DNA of 64,000 nt, from contig NZ_AP022599.1 in NCBI RefSeq assembly GCF_010725725.1, forward strand, positions 4,092,001 to 4,156,000, in the 5' to 3' direction. Both the position numbers and the translations under genes were made by a program. This stretch comes from Mycolicibacterium pulveris. Lineage in GTDB: Bacteria > Actinomycetota > Actinomycetes > Mycobacteriales > Mycobacteriaceae. Shown here in pieces: positions 27,814 to 38,325 of this stretch; within the stretch, counting starts at the first letter, position 1, and each line of letters begins with the position of its first letter. Below the pieces are notes generated by a model, which worked only from the letters and a program-made list of their open reading frames with translations, was not told the origin of the DNA and did not search any database.

Positions 27814-28566
27814 TCACCTGCGTTTGGCGGCGGCCAGCCGGCGGGCGAACTCGGGGGACAGGATCGACGTGGCCTGCGGCCCGAGTTCGGTGTCGACGGC
27901 GATGCGGTGCTGGTCGGTGTCGACGACACCGGGGTTGGCGGTCGCGCGCATGGAGGCCTTGGTGGCGAGGACGACCTCACGCGGCGCCGCCGCAGGCCCG
28001 GCGGCCAGCTCGCGTGCCGACGCGACCGGGTCGTCGGCGACCGTGAGCGCCAGCCCGTGACGGACCGCGGCCTCGGCGTCGAACCGCATGCCGAACAGCA
28101 GCGCCGCGCGCGCGGCCTGCGGCCCGACCGCGCGTTGCAGCATCCAGGTGGCGCCGCCGCCGGGGTGGATGCCCAACTTCTGGAACCGGGGATCGAACAG
28201 GGCGGCGGGACCGGCGATGCGCACGTCGGCGGCCAGCGCCAGGTTCAGGCCCGCGCCGACGGCCGCGCCGTTGACCGCGGCGATCGTCGGCAGCGCGCAG
28301 TTGGCCACGGCCAGGAAACCGTCGTAGATCTTGAGCAGGCCGTCCTCGGTCGCCTCCCCGAGCGCGCTGAGGTCGGCGCCGGCGCAGAACGCCTTGCCGG
28401 CCCCGGTGACGATGAGCGCGTGCACGTCGAGGTTGGCCTCGGCGGCGTCGACGGCGGCGCGAAGCTGGGCGGACATGTCGAACGTCACCGCGTTGCGGCG
28501 GTCGGGATCGTTGACGGTGACGACGGCGACGCGGTCCTCGATGTGGACCAGCACAAGATCAGACAC
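27814..28566 (-). CDS. echA14: Enoyl-CoA hydratase/isomerase
   Basis: This 250-residue crotonase has oxyanion-hole segments [12 protein letters not shown] and [20 protein letters not shown]. The second glutamate position reads [14 protein letters not shown]. The symbol follows synteny with Rv2486. It starts with GTG and may serve beta-oxidation or branched-chain breakdown beside the bkd operon. Confidence 0.85.
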   Translation of the reverse strand: MSDLVLVHIEDRVAVVTVNDPDRRNAVTFDMSAQLRAAVDAAEANLDVHALIVTGAGKAFCAGADLSALGEATEDGLLKIYDGFLAVANCALPTIAAVNGAAVGAGLNLALAADVRIAGPAALFDPRFQKLGIHPGGGATWMLQRAVGPQAARAALLFGMRFDAEAAVRHGLALTVADDPVASARELAAGPAAAPREVVLATKASMRATANPGVVDTDQHRIAVDTELGPQATSILSPEFARRLAAAKRR

Positions 28567-28597
28567 GCTGCTCAGCCTAGAGCGGCCGTCCCGACGC

Positions 28598-28981
28598 TCA
28601 GCTGGCGGCCGTCAGCGTGACGTTGTGCAGCGCCACCGCGACGTCGCTGGGCAGGACGTCCATGAAGGTCGAAACGTCCCTGATCGCCGCGCCGCTGGCG
28701 ATGACGTTGCCAGGAAAGCCCGGGCCGCAGGGGAAGGCGTGACACCGATACCAGAAGCCGGGTGCGCTCTGATACGGCGCCATGCTGGGTGCCTGGTCGA
28801 CCCGGTAGCGGCCGGGCCGGATGTAGGCCGTGGCCCAGCTGTCGGTCGGGTTGGTGGCGACGCCGAACACACCGTTGCTGCCGTAGCTCGGCGGGCTCGC
28901 GTGTGCGGCACCGCCGATCGGACCCGCCAGCAGGGCGCCGACCGCAATCACCGCGGTCGCGCCGCGTCGCGCGGAGTTCAC
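28598..28981 (-). CDS. Exported hypothetical protein
   Basis: This 127-residue protein has a Sec signal peptide (basic MNSARR, then [17 protein letters not shown], cleavage likely after AHA). The mature part has two cysteines (RCHAFPCG) that could form a disulphide. It is not recognised beyond being a mycobacterial secreted protein. It lies just downstream of the PE-PPE-domain gene on the same strand, 32 bp away, and may be co-transcribed with it. Confidence 0.7.
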   Translation of the reverse strand: MNSARRGATAVIAVGALLAGPIGGAAHASPPSYGSNGVFGVATNPTDSWATAYIRPGRYRVDQAPSMAPYQSAPGFWYRCHAFPCGPGFPGNVIASGAAIRDVSTFMDVLPSDVAVALHNVTLTAAS

Positions 28982-29013
28982 GCGATGAGTGTATCGGCGG
29001 GTCGGCTTCGGCG

Positions 29014-30456
29014 TCAGGCCGCGGCGCTGCCCTCGTCGGATCCGGTGGCGCCGCCGGCGTCTTGCGCCGCGTCGGTGCTCTCGTCGTCGCCCTGTGCTGG
29101 TTCGCTCTCACCGCCGGCAGCGGAATCTTCATCTGGCGCAACGACGTCCGAGTCGCGATCGTCGACGCCGTCGGTGAGGCCGACGCTGCCGGGTTCGGCT
29201 TTGACGCTGGTCCGCACGACGTTGATCTTGGGGCGTTTCTCGTCCGGCGTCTCCGACAATTCGGCGTCCTCGTCGGGGGCGAGTGACTCCGACGCGGTCG
29301 CCACAGGCGACAGCACGTGCTCGGCGACAGCGGCGTCCATCTGGGTGGCGGTCTCGGGGCTCTCCTGCTCGGACGCGGCGCTTTCGTCCGCGATGTCCTT
29401 CCCAGCAGCGGGCTTCGCGGGCGCCGTTGCCGCATGCCAGCCCTCGACGATCGCGCCGGGGATCCGGACGAGGGTGTCCAGCGCCTGTTTGGGCGAGGGA
29501 AGCAGCGTCGCGGGGCGGTACGCGCTGGGATCGCGGGGAATCGGATTGCCCCCGTAATAGGCGGAGTCGACGAGCAGCCGCAGGACCGGGTCGAAGAACG
29601 CGGCGACACGGTCGCCGAAGACAGCACCGATGAGCCGGGTCAGCGGTAGTCCTTCGCTGGCATAGGTCACGTAGGTGGTGTTGTTTCGGGAGGTGACATA
29701 TGTCGTGATCGGATCGCCCGGGGAACTGCAGCGCGCATCCGGGCAGTCGAGAACGGCGCCGCTGACGGTGATCGCGCAGGTGTTCGCGTCGCACTGAACG
29801 GCGGGCGTGCCGTCGGGGTTGACCGGCAAGTCCAGCGAGCCCTGGTCGCGGTGCCGGTACAGGTAGCCGACCAGTGAGTTGACGGCCGCCAGCGGGTTGA
29901 GGAGTACCGCGGGTGCGTTCGAGTTGTAGTCGTACTCGTAGCCGATGTTCACCGCGCGCAGGGCGGGCACCTCGCTGGGGGTGGGAAACGGGTTGACGCC
30001 GATGAGCGCGAACCATGGATATCTGGTGCCGAAGCCGCCGTCGGGGCGCGCGACGTCGTTGTCGAGAACCAACACCGTGTCGCTGAGGTCGGGACGCTTG
30101 CTCAACGCAAGCAGGCTCACGTTTGCCGCGCCCCAGCCCGACGCGATGATGGCGTTCTGTTCCCCCGCGTTGGCGTCGAGCGCCTGTTCGATTCCTTTCA
30201 GCCCGGACCAGAAGTTGACGTAGACGATGTCGTCACCGTTGGGGCCCGTGTACACGGGGTCGTTGAACTTGCCCTGGAAGAAGTCCTCCACCCCCGCCCC
30301 GGTCGGGTTGGTGGAGCTGCCGACGACGATGAGCGCGGCCAGGTCGACAAGCGGCGCGGTGATGGCGGCCGGCTGCATCGCGGCGACGCCGGCGACGCTG
30401 GTCGCGATACCCGCGGCCGCGACGGTCAGCGCCACCCTGCTCGCGCGTCTTGCCAT
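29014..30456 (-). CDS. PE-PPE-domain secreted hydrolase-like protein
   Basis: This 480-residue protein has a signal peptide (ARRASRVALTVAAAGIATSV) followed by a PE-PPE domain (about 40-290; DIVYVNFWSG, VLVLDNDVARPDGGFGTRYPW), a serine alpha/beta-hydrolase fold. The nucleophile elbow reads GWGAAN (107-112), where active members carry GxSxx, so the catalytic serine appears replaced by Gly109. The C-terminus (about 350-480) is a disordered Ala/Glu/Asp/Ser-rich tail. Fold confident; enzymatic activity doubtful. Confidence 0.83.
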   Translation of the reverse strand: MARRASRVALTVAAAGIATSVAGVAAMQPAAITAPLVDLAALIVVGSSTNPTGAGVEDFFQGKFNDPVYTGPNGDDIVYVNFWSGLKGIEQALDANAGEQNAIIASGWGAANVSLLALSKRPDLSDTVLVLDNDVARPDGGFGTRYPWFALIGVNPFPTPSEVPALRAVNIGYEYDYNSNAPAVLLNPLAAVNSLVGYLYRHRDQGSLDLPVNPDGTPAVQCDANTCAITVSGAVLDCPDARCSSPGDPITTYVTSRNNTTYVTYASEGLPLTRLIGAVFGDRVAAFFDPVLRLLVDSAYYGGNPIPRDPSAYRPATLLPSPKQALDTLVRIPGAIVEGWHAATAPAKPAAGKDIADESAASEQESPETATQMDAAVAEHVLSPVATASESLAPDEDAELSETPDEKRPKINVVRTSVKAEPGSVGLTDGVDDRDSDVVAPDEDSAAGGESEPAQGDDESTDAAQDAGGATGSDEGSAAA

Positions 30457-30496
30457 CCCTGAATTCCGTTCGACGGTGCCCTAGCAATCTATTGTG

Positions 30497-30569
30497 CGCC
30501 CCCGGCAGGGATCGAACCTGCGACCAACCGCTTAGAAGGCGGCTGCTCTTTCCGCTGAGCTACGGAGGC
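30497..30569 (-). tRNA. tRNA-Arg(TCT)
   Basis: The minus strand folds into a 73-nt cloverleaf with anticodon loop CTTCTAA (anticodon TCT), acceptor stem GCCTCCG paired with CGGGGGC, and T-arm GGTTCGATCC. CCA is not encoded. It stands alone between the PE-PPE and WS/DGAT genes. Confidence 0.95.
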
Positions 30570-30696
30570 AATGCCCCTCGAATTCTATCTTCCAGGGCGA
30601 TAGGGGCCGGACAGCTACTAAAGCCGCTGCCCGCCACCGCGCGGCGGGCTAGCGTGGTCACAGCAGCGTTCGTAGTGGGAAGGGGAGCGGCCAGCT

Positions 30697-32181
30697 ATGA
30701 CGGATCTGCCGGACCTCGATGCGGCAGGACTTCCTGAGGAACTCAATGCCCTCGACCAGATCCTGCATCGTGGTGAGGCCAACCCGCGGACCCGATCGGG
30801 GATCTTGACCCTGGAACTCCTCGACACCACGCCCGATTGGGACCAGTTCCGCGCCAGGTTCGAACATGCCTCCCGCAAGGTTCTGCGGCTGCGGCAGAAG
30901 GTGGTGTCTCCGACCCTGCCGACCGTGGCGCCACGGTGGGTGGTCGACCCCGACTTCAACCTCGACTACCACCTCCGCAGACTGCGGGTGCCCGAGCCCG
31001 GCACCCTTCGGCAGGTGTTGGACCTGGCCGAGGTCGCCGCGCAATCGCCGCTCGACATTTCCAGGCCGCTGTGGACGGCAACCCTTGTCGAGGGACTCGC
31101 CGACGGGCGGGCCGCGTCGCTGGTCCACCTCAGCCACGCCATCACTGACGGTGTGGGTGGTGTGGAGATGTTCGCCAGCCTCTACGACCTCGAGCGCGAA
31201 CCGCCGCCGCAGGAGGTCCCGCCACTGCCGATTCCACAGGATCTCTCGCCCAACGACTTGATGCGCCAAGGGATCAGCCGCCTTCCCGCCACGATGTTCG
31301 GCAGGTTCCGTGGTGTGTTGGCCGGGGCGGCGCACGTGGTGGGCGAGGTGGTCCGCGACCCGATCTCACGAGTGGGTGACGTCGTCGAGTACGCGATGTC
31401 CGGTGCCCGCGTCGTCGGCCCCGTCGCCGAACCGTCGCCAGTGTTGCGCCGGCGCAGCCTGTCCTCACGCAGCGAGGCGATCGACATCGAGTTCGGCGAC
31501 CTGCATCGGGCCGCCAAGGCGGCGGGCGGATCGATCAACGACGCGTATCTGGCCGGGCTCTGCGGCGCGTTGCGGTTCTACCATCACGCCAAGGGCGTGC
31601 CGATCGACGAGCTGCCGATGGCGGTGCCGGTGAACCTCCGCTCAGAGGCCGACCCGGCAGGCGGAAACCGGTTCGCCGGTGTGAATCTCGCTGCGCCGAT
31701 CGGCCTGACCGACCCGCAGGTACGCATCAAGAACATCCGGTCGCAGATGACCACCAAGCGTGAGGAACGCGCCATCGACATGGTCGGGGCGATCGCACCG
31801 GTACTGAGCCTGCTGCCCGACGGTGTGCTCGAGTCGATGGCCGGCTCGATCGTCAACTCCGACGTCCAGGCCAGCAATGTGCCGGTGTATGCGGGTGACA
31901 CGTTCATCGCCGGTGCGAAAATCCTGCGGCAGTACGGGCTAGGCCCGCTTCCCGGCGTGGCGATGATGGTGGTGCTGATCTCGCGCAGCGGCTACTGCAC
32001 GGTGACGACTCGGTATGACCGCGCCGCGATCACCGATCCCGATCTCTGGGCCCGGTGCCTGGTACAGGGTTTCGATGAAGTCCTCGCCCTCGGCGGTGAC
32101 GGTCGGGCCGTACCCGCCTCGTTCACGCTCGACGCGGTGTCATCCAGTCCGGTCTCATCCAACGGGAGTGCGTCGCAATGA
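30697..32181 (+). CDS. WS/DGAT-family acyltransferase (putative triacylglycerol synthase)
   Basis: This 494-residue protein is similar to Rv2484c. The active-site motif reads LSHAITDG near residues 147-153: the catalytic His, Asp and Gly of HHxxxDG are kept but the first His is Ser. The C-terminal DUF1298-like half includes SNVPVYAGDTFIAGAK. These enzymes esterify diacylglycerol or fatty alcohols with acyl-CoA. The stop overlaps the plsC-type gene as ATGA. Whether it is a real synthase is uncertain, since several paralogues are inactive in vitro. Confidence 0.85.
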   Translation: MTDLPDLDAAGLPEELNALDQILHRGEANPRTRSGILTLELLDTTPDWDQFRARFEHASRKVLRLRQKVVSPTLPTVAPRWVVDPDFNLDYHLRRLRVPEPGTLRQVLDLAEVAAQSPLDISRPLWTATLVEGLADGRAASLVHLSHAITDGVGGVEMFASLYDLEREPPPQEVPPLPIPQDLSPNDLMRQGISRLPATMFGRFRGVLAGAAHVVGEVVRDPISRVGDVVEYAMSGARVVGPVAEPSPVLRRRSLSSRSEAIDIEFGDLHRAAKAAGGSINDAYLAGLCGALRFYHHAKGVPIDELPMAVPVNLRSEADPAGGNRFAGVNLAAPIGLTDPQVRIKNIRSQMTTKREERAIDMVGAIAPVLSLLPDGVLESMAGSIVNSDVQASNVPVYAGDTFIAGAKILRQYGLGPLPGVAMMVVLISRSGYCTVTTRYDRAAITDPDLWARCLVQGFDEVLALGGDGRAVPASFTLDAVSSSPVSSNGSASQ

Positions 32182-33833
32182 CTTCGGCGAATGGTCAGGG
32201 TTCTCGTGTCATGCGGCTTCCCGGTTCGGTCGCCGAAATCAAGGCCAGCCCGCCCGGCCCGGAGGTGGGCGCGTTCTTCGATCTCGACGGCACCTTGGTC
32301 GCCGGCTTCACCGGTGTGGTCATGACGCGAGATCGATTGCGTCACAGGCAGATGTCGGTGGGTGAGTTCATCGGGATGGTCCAGGCCGGGCTGAACCACC
32401 AGCTCGGGCGATCGGAGTTCGAAGACCTGATCGGCAAGGGCGCACGGATGCTGCGCGGCAACTCGCTCGGCGACATCGACGAACTGGCCGAACGGCTCTT
32501 CGTGCAGAAGATCATCGGGCGCATCTACCCGGAGATGCGCGAGTTGGTGCGCGCCCACATGGCGCGCGGCCACACCGTGGTGCTGAGCTCCTCGGCGTTG
32601 ACGGTTCAGGTCGAGCCCGTCGCGAGGTTCCTCGGCATCGAGAACGTGCTGAGCAACAAGTTCGAGATCGACGAAAACGGCCTGATCACCGGCGAAGTGC
32701 GCAGGCCGATCATCTGGGGACCCGGAAAGGCCAGGGCGGTGCAGGCGTTCGCCGCCAAGCACGGCGTGGACCTGTCGAAGAGCTACTTCTACGCCGACGG
32801 CGACGAGGACGTGGCGCTGATGTACCTCGTCGGCAACCCGCGGCCGACGAATCCGGGCGGGAAGCTGGCCGCCCTCGCCGCCAAACGCGGATGGCCGGTA
32901 TTGCGGTTCAACAGCCGCAGCGGCAGCAACCCGATATCACATCTGCGCACCGCCGCCGGCATCGCGACGATGGTTCCGATCGCGGCGGGTGCCGTCGGCC
33001 TGGGCCTGCTGACCCGCAGCAAGCGCACCGGCGTCAACTTCTTCACGTCGGCGTTCGGCAGGACGTTGCTGACCGCGATCGGGGTGAACATCAACGTCTT
33101 GGGCAAGGAGAATCTGACCGCGCAGCGGCCCGCGGTGTTCATCTTCAACCATCGCAACCAGGCCGACCCCCTCATCGCCGGCCGGCTGGTCGACACCGAC
33201 TTCACATCGGTCGGTAAGAAGGAGCTCGAGAAGGACCCGATCGTCGGCACGCTGGGCAAGGTGATGGACGCCGCCTTCATCGACCGCGACGACCCGCAGA
33301 AGGCGGTTGAGGGGCTCAAGAAGGTCGAGGAACTCGCCCGCAAGGGGTTGTCGATTCTCATCGCGCCGGAGGGCACGCGGTTGGACACCACCGAGGTGGG
33401 TCCGTTCAAGAGAGGCCCGTTCCGGATCGCGATGTCGGCCGGAATTCCCATCGTGCCCATCGTGATCCGCAACGCGGAGGTGATCGCCGCGCGGGACTCG
33501 AGCACCTTCAATCCCGGCACCGTGGACGTCGTGGTGTACCCGCCGATACCCGTCGACGACTGGACCCACGAGAACCTGTCCGAACGCATCGAAGAGGTGC
33601 GCCAGCTCTATATCGACACGTTGAGGGACTGGCCACACGACACGTTGCCGACCCCTGAGTTGTACACGCGCACAGCGAAAAAGAAGGCGAAGAAGGCCAC
33701 CAAGAAGTCCACCGCCAAGAAGACCACGAAGAAGGCGACCGCCAAGAAGTCCGCGGCTTCGAAGTCCACGGCCAAGAAGTCCGCGGCCAAGAAGTCTGCG
33801 GCGAAAGACACCGCTGGGGAAGGCCGGTCGTGA
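32178..33833 (+). CDS. plsC: HAD phosphatase - lysophosphatidate acyltransferase fusion
   Basis: This 551-residue bifunctional protein (Rv2483c-like) has an N-terminal HAD hydrolase (FFDLDGTL, Asp35/Asp37) and a PlsC-type acyltransferase with NHRNQAD at about 323 and APEGTR. The family role is acylation of lysophosphatidate and possible dephosphorylation of its product. The last 50 residues form a Lys/Ala/Ser/Thr tail of KKATKK- and AAKKSA-type repeats, like histone H1 or HupB tails. Overlaps on both sides place it in one operon with the WS/DGAT and plsB2 genes. Confidence 0.88.
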   Translation: MTSANGQGSRVMRLPGSVAEIKASPPGPEVGAFFDLDGTLVAGFTGVVMTRDRLRHRQMSVGEFIGMVQAGLNHQLGRSEFEDLIGKGARMLRGNSLGDIDELAERLFVQKIIGRIYPEMRELVRAHMARGHTVVLSSSALTVQVEPVARFLGIENVLSNKFEIDENGLITGEVRRPIIWGPGKARAVQAFAAKHGVDLSKSYFYADGDEDVALMYLVGNPRPTNPGGKLAALAAKRGWPVLRFNSRSGSNPISHLRTAAGIATMVPIAAGAVGLGLLTRSKRTGVNFFTSAFGRTLLTAIGVNINVLGKENLTAQRPAVFIFNHRNQADPLIAGRLVDTDFTSVGKKELEKDPIVGTLGKVMDAAFIDRDDPQKAVEGLKKVEELARKGLSILIAPEGTRLDTTEVGPFKRGPFRIAMSAGIPIVPIVIRNAEVIAARDSSTFNPGTVDVVVYPPIPVDDWTHENLSERIEEVRQLYIDTLRDWPHDTLPTPELYTRTAKKKAKKATKKSTAKKTTKKATAKKSAASKSTAKKSAAKKSAAKDTAGEGRS

Positions 33834-36178
33834 AGGCACCCGTCGACCAATACACCCCGTTCACCCCCACCGACGACGCGCTCGTGCTGGCGTCGGTGTC
33901 CTCACCCGCCGAGCAGGAACTGCTCAACGACTGGCTGGCGCAACAGCGACGCGAACATCCCGACACCAACGTCGAGGTGCTGCGGTTGCCGCACGACGAC
34001 GACCCCCCGCCAGGAGTTCTCGCCCAACTTGTCGAAAAACTTCAGGCCGACGAGGACCGGTCGGTCGTGCCGGTCCGGGTGTTCTGGGTACCGGGCGGAC
34101 TGCCCACCCGGTCGAAGATCGTGGCCCTGCTGTCCGGCCGCGACACGTACCGCCCACCCGAGATCCTGCAGCGACGCATCCTGCGGAAAGATCCGTCGCG
34201 GGCCCGGGTGGTCGCAGGCGAGCCCGCCAAGGTGTCCGAACTCCGTCAGCAGTGGGCCGACACCACCGTCGCCGAAAACGCAAGGGAGTTCGCCCGCTTC
34301 GTCATCCGCCGTGCCGCCCTGGCGATCGAGCGCGTCGAACTGCGGCTGTTGGGTCCCGAGTACAAGTCGCCCCGGCTGATCAAACCCGAGTTGCTGGCCT
34401 CGGCGCGGTTCCGCGAAGGGCTGGAGAAGATCCCGGGCGCGACAATCGAACGCGCCGGCGAGATGCTCGACGAACTGTCCACCGGATGGAGCCGGTTCTC
34501 GGTCGACTTGATCCCGTCACTCGGCCGGGCGATCTTCAGCCGAGGGTTCGACCCCAACATCGACTACGACCGGGCCGAGATCGAGGTGATGCGGCGCAAT
34601 CTGGAGAACCATCCGGCCGTCCTGCTGTTCTCGCACCGGTCCTATCTCGACGGTGTGATCGTGCCGGTGGCCATGCAGGAGAACCGGTTACCACCCGTGC
34701 ACACGTTCGCAGGCATCAACCTGTCGTTCGGGCTCATGGGTCCGCTGATGCGTCATTCCGGTGTCATCTTCCTACGCCGCAAGCTCGACGATCCGCTCTA
34801 CAAGTACGTGCTGCGCCAGTTCGTCGGCTACATCGTCGAAAAGCGGTTCAACCTCAGCTGGTCGATCGAGGGCACCCGGTCGCGCACCGGAAAAATGTTG
34901 CCGCCCAAGCTCGGGCTGCTCGCCTACGTCGCCGACGCCTACCTCGACGGGCGCAGCGACGACATCCTCTTGCAGCCCGTGTCGATCAGCTTCGACCAGT
35001 TACACGAGACCGCCGAATACGCCGCGTATGCCCGCGGCGGCGAGAAGACGCCCGAAAGCCTGTCCTGGATGTACAACTTCATCAAGGCGCAGGGTGAACG
35101 CAACTACGGCAAGATCTACGTCCGCTTCCCGGAAGCCGTGTCGATGAGGGAGTACCTCGGCGAACCGCACGGGCCGATGACCACCGACGAGGACGCCAAA
35201 CGGCTTGCGCTGCAGAAGATGGCGTTCGAGGTCTCGTGGCGGATTCTGCGGGCGACGCCGGTCAACGCGACCGCGCTGGTTTCGGCGCTGCTGCTCACCA
35301 CGCGGGGCCTCGCGCTGACGCTCGACCAGATTCACCACACCCTGCAGGACTCGCTGGATTATCTGGAACGCAAGCAAACCCCGATGACCAACAGCGCGTT
35401 GCGGCTACGCACAGCCGAGGGGGTGCGCGCGGCGCTCGACGCGCTGTCCAACCGCCATCCTGTCACCGCGGTCGACGGCGGCAGGGAATGTGTCTGGCGG
35501 ATCGCGCCGGAGGACGAACACGAGGCCGCCTTCTACCGCAACACGCTCATCGACGCGTTCTTGGAGACCTCGATCGTCGAGCTGGCCCTGGCCCACGCCG
35601 CGCGCAGTGGCGGCGACCGGTTGGAGGCGTTCTGGGACCAGGCGATGCGGCTGCGCGACCTGCTGAAGTTCGACTTCTACTTCGCCGACTCCGCCGCGTT
35701 CCGTGAGCACATAGCGGAGGAGATGTCATGGCACGAGGACTGGGAGGCGCACGTGTCGGCCGGGGGCGATCGCATCGATGCCCTGCTGCGCGCCAAAAAG
35801 CCGCTCATCGCCGGCGCCATGCTGCGCCCATTCTTCGAGGCCTACGAGATCGTCGCCGACGCTCTTAGTGACGCCCCCGCCGAGATCGGCGAGAAGGAGT
35901 TGACGAAGAAGGCACTCGGCCTCGGCGACCAGTACGTCGCCCAGGGGCGGGTGCGCAGCAACGAGTCGGTGTCGGCCCTGTTGTTCAGCACCGCCCGCCA
36001 GGTGGCCGTCGACCAGAACCTCCTGGCGGCGGCGGCCGACCTTGCCGAGCGGCGCCAGGCGTTCCGCGACGAGCTGCGCGACATCCTGAGCGATATGGAT
36101 CGGGTGGAGCAGATCTCGCGCGAACAGTTCTATGCCCGTGAGGCCCAGCGGCGGGCACTGCGCACCGAGCCCGCCTAG
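33830..36178 (+). CDS. plsB2: Glycerol-3-phosphate acyltransferase
   Basis: This 782-residue membrane-associated PlsB carries acyltransferase block I HRSYLD (near 268), block [22 protein letters not shown], block [14 protein letters not shown] and block [11 protein letters not shown]. It makes lysophosphatidate for phospholipid and triacylglycerol synthesis. The GTG start overlaps the preceding stop. With the upstream fusion and WS/DGAT protein it gives the acylation steps from glycerol-3-phosphate to triacylglycerol. Confidence 0.93.
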   Translation: MKAPVDQYTPFTPTDDALVLASVSSPAEQELLNDWLAQQRREHPDTNVEVLRLPHDDDPPPGVLAQLVEKLQADEDRSVVPVRVFWVPGGLPTRSKIVALLSGRDTYRPPEILQRRILRKDPSRARVVAGEPAKVSELRQQWADTTVAENAREFARFVIRRAALAIERVELRLLGPEYKSPRLIKPELLASARFREGLEKIPGATIERAGEMLDELSTGWSRFSVDLIPSLGRAIFSRGFDPNIDYDRAEIEVMRRNLENHPAVLLFSHRSYLDGVIVPVAMQENRLPPVHTFAGINLSFGLMGPLMRHSGVIFLRRKLDDPLYKYVLRQFVGYIVEKRFNLSWSIEGTRSRTGKMLPPKLGLLAYVADAYLDGRSDDILLQPVSISFDQLHETAEYAAYARGGEKTPESLSWMYNFIKAQGERNYGKIYVRFPEAVSMREYLGEPHGPMTTDEDAKRLALQKMAFEVSWRILRATPVNATALVSALLLTTRGLALTLDQIHHTLQDSLDYLERKQTPMTNSALRLRTAEGVRAALDALSNRHPVTAVDGGRECVWRIAPEDEHEAAFYRNTLIDAFLETSIVELALAHAARSGGDRLEAFWDQAMRLRDLLKFDFYFADSAAFREHIAEEMSWHEDWEAHVSAGGDRIDALLRAKKPLIAGAMLRPFFEAYEIVADALSDAPAEIGEKELTKKALGLGDQYVAQGRVRSNESVSALLFSTARQVAVDQNLLAAAADLAERRQAFRDELRDILSDMDRVEQISREQFYAREAQRRALRTEPA

Positions 36179-36190
36179 CCTGCGCCATAA

Positions 36191-36214
36191 GCTGGGGGTA
36201 TGACTTCCCCCAGC
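36191..36214 (+). promoter_or_regulatory. Hairpin enclosing the start codon of the CopD-CtaG gene
   Basis: GCTGGGGG and CCCCCAGC form a perfect 8-bp stem around the 8-nt loop TATGACTT, which holds the ATG at 36200. The only purine-rich ribosome-site candidate (GGGGG) is inside the stem. It could lower translation initiation. Confidence 0.45.
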
Positions 36215-38212
36215 CGGCTGGTCCCGGCGGGCGTACGCAGCAGCGCAGTGTGGCCCGTGCTCGTCGGCGTCGGCCTGCTGGCCGGTGCCGTCGCCGCGGC
36301 CATCGGGGGTCTGTCGCTGGTGGACGCGCTGACCGCCACCGGGCTGCCCGACCCGGGTCCGGTGACCACCTACGGCCTGCCGTTCTTCCGGGCAGCGGGG
36401 GAGATCGCCGCGGTCATCGCCGTCGGCGCGTTCCTGTTCGCGGCGTTTCTGACCCCGCCCCAAACGAACGGCGTGCTCGACGCCGACGGATACCGGGCGC
36501 TGAGGCTGGGCACCGCGGCGTCGGCGGTCTGGACGGTATGCGCAGCGCTGCTGTTGCCGCTGACCGTGTCCGACGTGTCGGGGCAGCCGTTGAGCAAGCT
36601 CGATCCGATGAGCGTCTGGTCGGCCGCCGGCCTGGTCGACATCGCCGGCGCCTGGCGGTGGACGGCCTTCATCGCCGCGTTGGTCACGGTGGTGAGCATT
36701 CCGGTGCTGCGGTGGACGTGGACGCCGATCCTGCTGGCCGGAGCATTGGCCACCCTGCTTCCGCTCGGGCTGACCGGGCATTCGTCGTCGGGCGGCGACC
36801 ACGATCTGGCCACCAACAGCCTGCTTCTGCATCTGGGCGCGGGCGCGCTCTGGGCCGGCGGGCTCCTCGCGCTGCTGGCTCACGCGATGCGCGGCGGCTC
36901 GCACGCCGATCTCGCCGCACGACGGTTCTCGATGCTGGCGTTCTGGTGTTTCGTCGTGATGGCGGCCAGCGGCGTGATCAACGCGTTTGTGCGCATCGAG
37001 CCCTCCGACCTCGTGAGCTCGCGGTACGGCTGGCTGGTTCTGGCCAAGGTGGTCGCGCTCGGCGTGCTCGGCGTGATCGGCTGGCAACAGCGCCGCACCG
37101 GTGTCGCGACGTTGCAGAAAAACCCCGAGGAGCGCCGGCCGCTGCTGCGCCTCGCGCTGGTGGAAGCGGTGGTGTTCGGTGCGACGTTCGGTATCGCCGT
37201 CGGGCTGGGACGCACGCCACCACCGCCGCTGCGTGAGCAGCCGAGCGTGGTCGCGGTCGCGATCGGCTACGACTTGCCGGGCCCGCCCACGCTGCTGCGG
37301 GTGCTGTTCGACTGGCGGTTCGACCTGATCTTCGGCACCGCGGCGATCGTGTTGGCCGTGGTTTACCTGCTCGGGGTACGCCGCCTGCGCCGCCGCGGCG
37401 ACGCCTGGCCGGTCGGCAGGACGCTGGCCTGGCTGTCGGGCTGCGCGGCGCTGCTGTTCGCGACGTCGTCGGGCCTCGGCCGCTATATGACCGCGATGTT
37501 CTCCATGCACATGGTGGCCCATATGGTGCTGTCGATGCTGGTGCCGGTGCTACTCGCGTTGGGCGGCGCGGTGACGTTGGCGCTGCGCGCGCTGCCGACG
37601 GCGGGGCGCGGCGAGCCGCCCGGGCCGCGGGAATGGCTGCTGGCCGCACTGCACTCGCGGGTGTCGCAGTTCTTCACCAATCCGATCATCGCGACGGTGA
37701 TGTTCGTCGCCGGGTTCTACGGCCTGTACTTCGGTGGCCTGTTCGACGCGGCGCTGCCCGAGCATGCCGCGCACATGCTGATGAACGTGCACTTCCTGCT
37801 CAGCGGCTACCTCTTCTACTGGGTCGTGATCGGCATCGACCCGACACCGAGGCCGCTTCCGCAGTTGGGCAAGGTCGCGATGGTGTTCGCGTCGCTGCCG
37901 CTGCACGCGTTCTTCGGTGTGGTGCTGATGGGTTCGAAGACGGTCCTCGGCGAAACGTTCTACCGCTCACTTCAGTTGGATTGGCACACCGATCTGCTCA
38001 GCGATCAGCGGACCGGCGGTGGAATCGCCTGGGCGGCCGGGGAGTTTCCGCTGGTGCTGGTGATGATCGCGTTGCTGATCCAGTGGCAGCGCAGCGACGA
38101 ACGCACCGCCAAGCGCCTCGACAGGGCCGCTGACCGTGACCACGACGAGGAATTGGCCGCCTACAACAACATGCTGGCGGAGCTGGCCCGCCGCGACGCC
38201 GAATCCCATTAG
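36200..38212 (+). CDS. CopD-CtaG fusion membrane protein (copper / cytochrome oxidase assembly)
   Basis: This 670-residue polytopic protein has an N-terminal half with CopD-like helices (about 1-350) and a C-terminal caa3-type CtaG domain (about 370-640). Conserved histidines include SMHMVAHMVLSMLVP, LPEHAAHMLMNVHFLLSGYLFYW and LPLHAFFGVVLMG. Such proteins handle copper delivery to haem-copper oxidase. About 13-14 membrane segments are visible. It follows plsB2 on the same strand by 21 bp, but its function is unrelated, so it may have its own promoter. Confidence 0.85.
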   Translation: MTSPSRLVPAGVRSSAVWPVLVGVGLLAGAVAAAIGGLSLVDALTATGLPDPGPVTTYGLPFFRAAGEIAAVIAVGAFLFAAFLTPPQTNGVLDADGYRALRLGTAASAVWTVCAALLLPLTVSDVSGQPLSKLDPMSVWSAAGLVDIAGAWRWTAFIAALVTVVSIPVLRWTWTPILLAGALATLLPLGLTGHSSSGGDHDLATNSLLLHLGAGALWAGGLLALLAHAMRGGSHADLAARRFSMLAFWCFVVMAASGVINAFVRIEPSDLVSSRYGWLVLAKVVALGVLGVIGWQQRRTGVATLQKNPEERRPLLRLALVEAVVFGATFGIAVGLGRTPPPPLREQPSVVAVAIGYDLPGPPTLLRVLFDWRFDLIFGTAAIVLAVVYLLGVRRLRRRGDAWPVGRTLAWLSGCAALLFATSSGLGRYMTAMFSMHMVAHMVLSMLVPVLLALGGAVTLALRALPTAGRGEPPGPREWLLAALHSRVSQFFTNPIIATVMFVAGFYGLYFGGLFDAALPEHAAHMLMNVHFLLSGYLFYWVVIGIDPTPRPLPQLGKVAMVFASLPLHAFFGVVLMGSKTVLGETFYRSLQLDWHTDLLSDQRTGGGIAWAAGEFPLVLVMIALLIQWQRSDERTAKRLDRAADRDHDEELAAYNNMLAELARRDAESH

Positions 38213-38224
38213 TTCCTTGTGCGC

Positions 38225-38283
38225 CCGAGACCGACGCCATGGCTGGTTTGCGGCCGCCGAATCGACCATTGCGTCGGTCTCGG
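38225..38283 (+). repeat. Palindromic element, left copy flanking the DUF559 gene
   Basis: The arms CCGAGACCGACGC (38225-38237) and GCGTCGGTCTCGG (38271-38283) are perfect 13-bp inverted repeats around a 33-nt loop. The loop matches the reverse complement of the right copy's loop at 27 of 33 positions by eye. Confidence 0.8.
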
Positions 38284-38325
38284 CGATAGGGGGAGCCATA
38301 CCGGCGCCGCGCGCGTCCAACGGGT

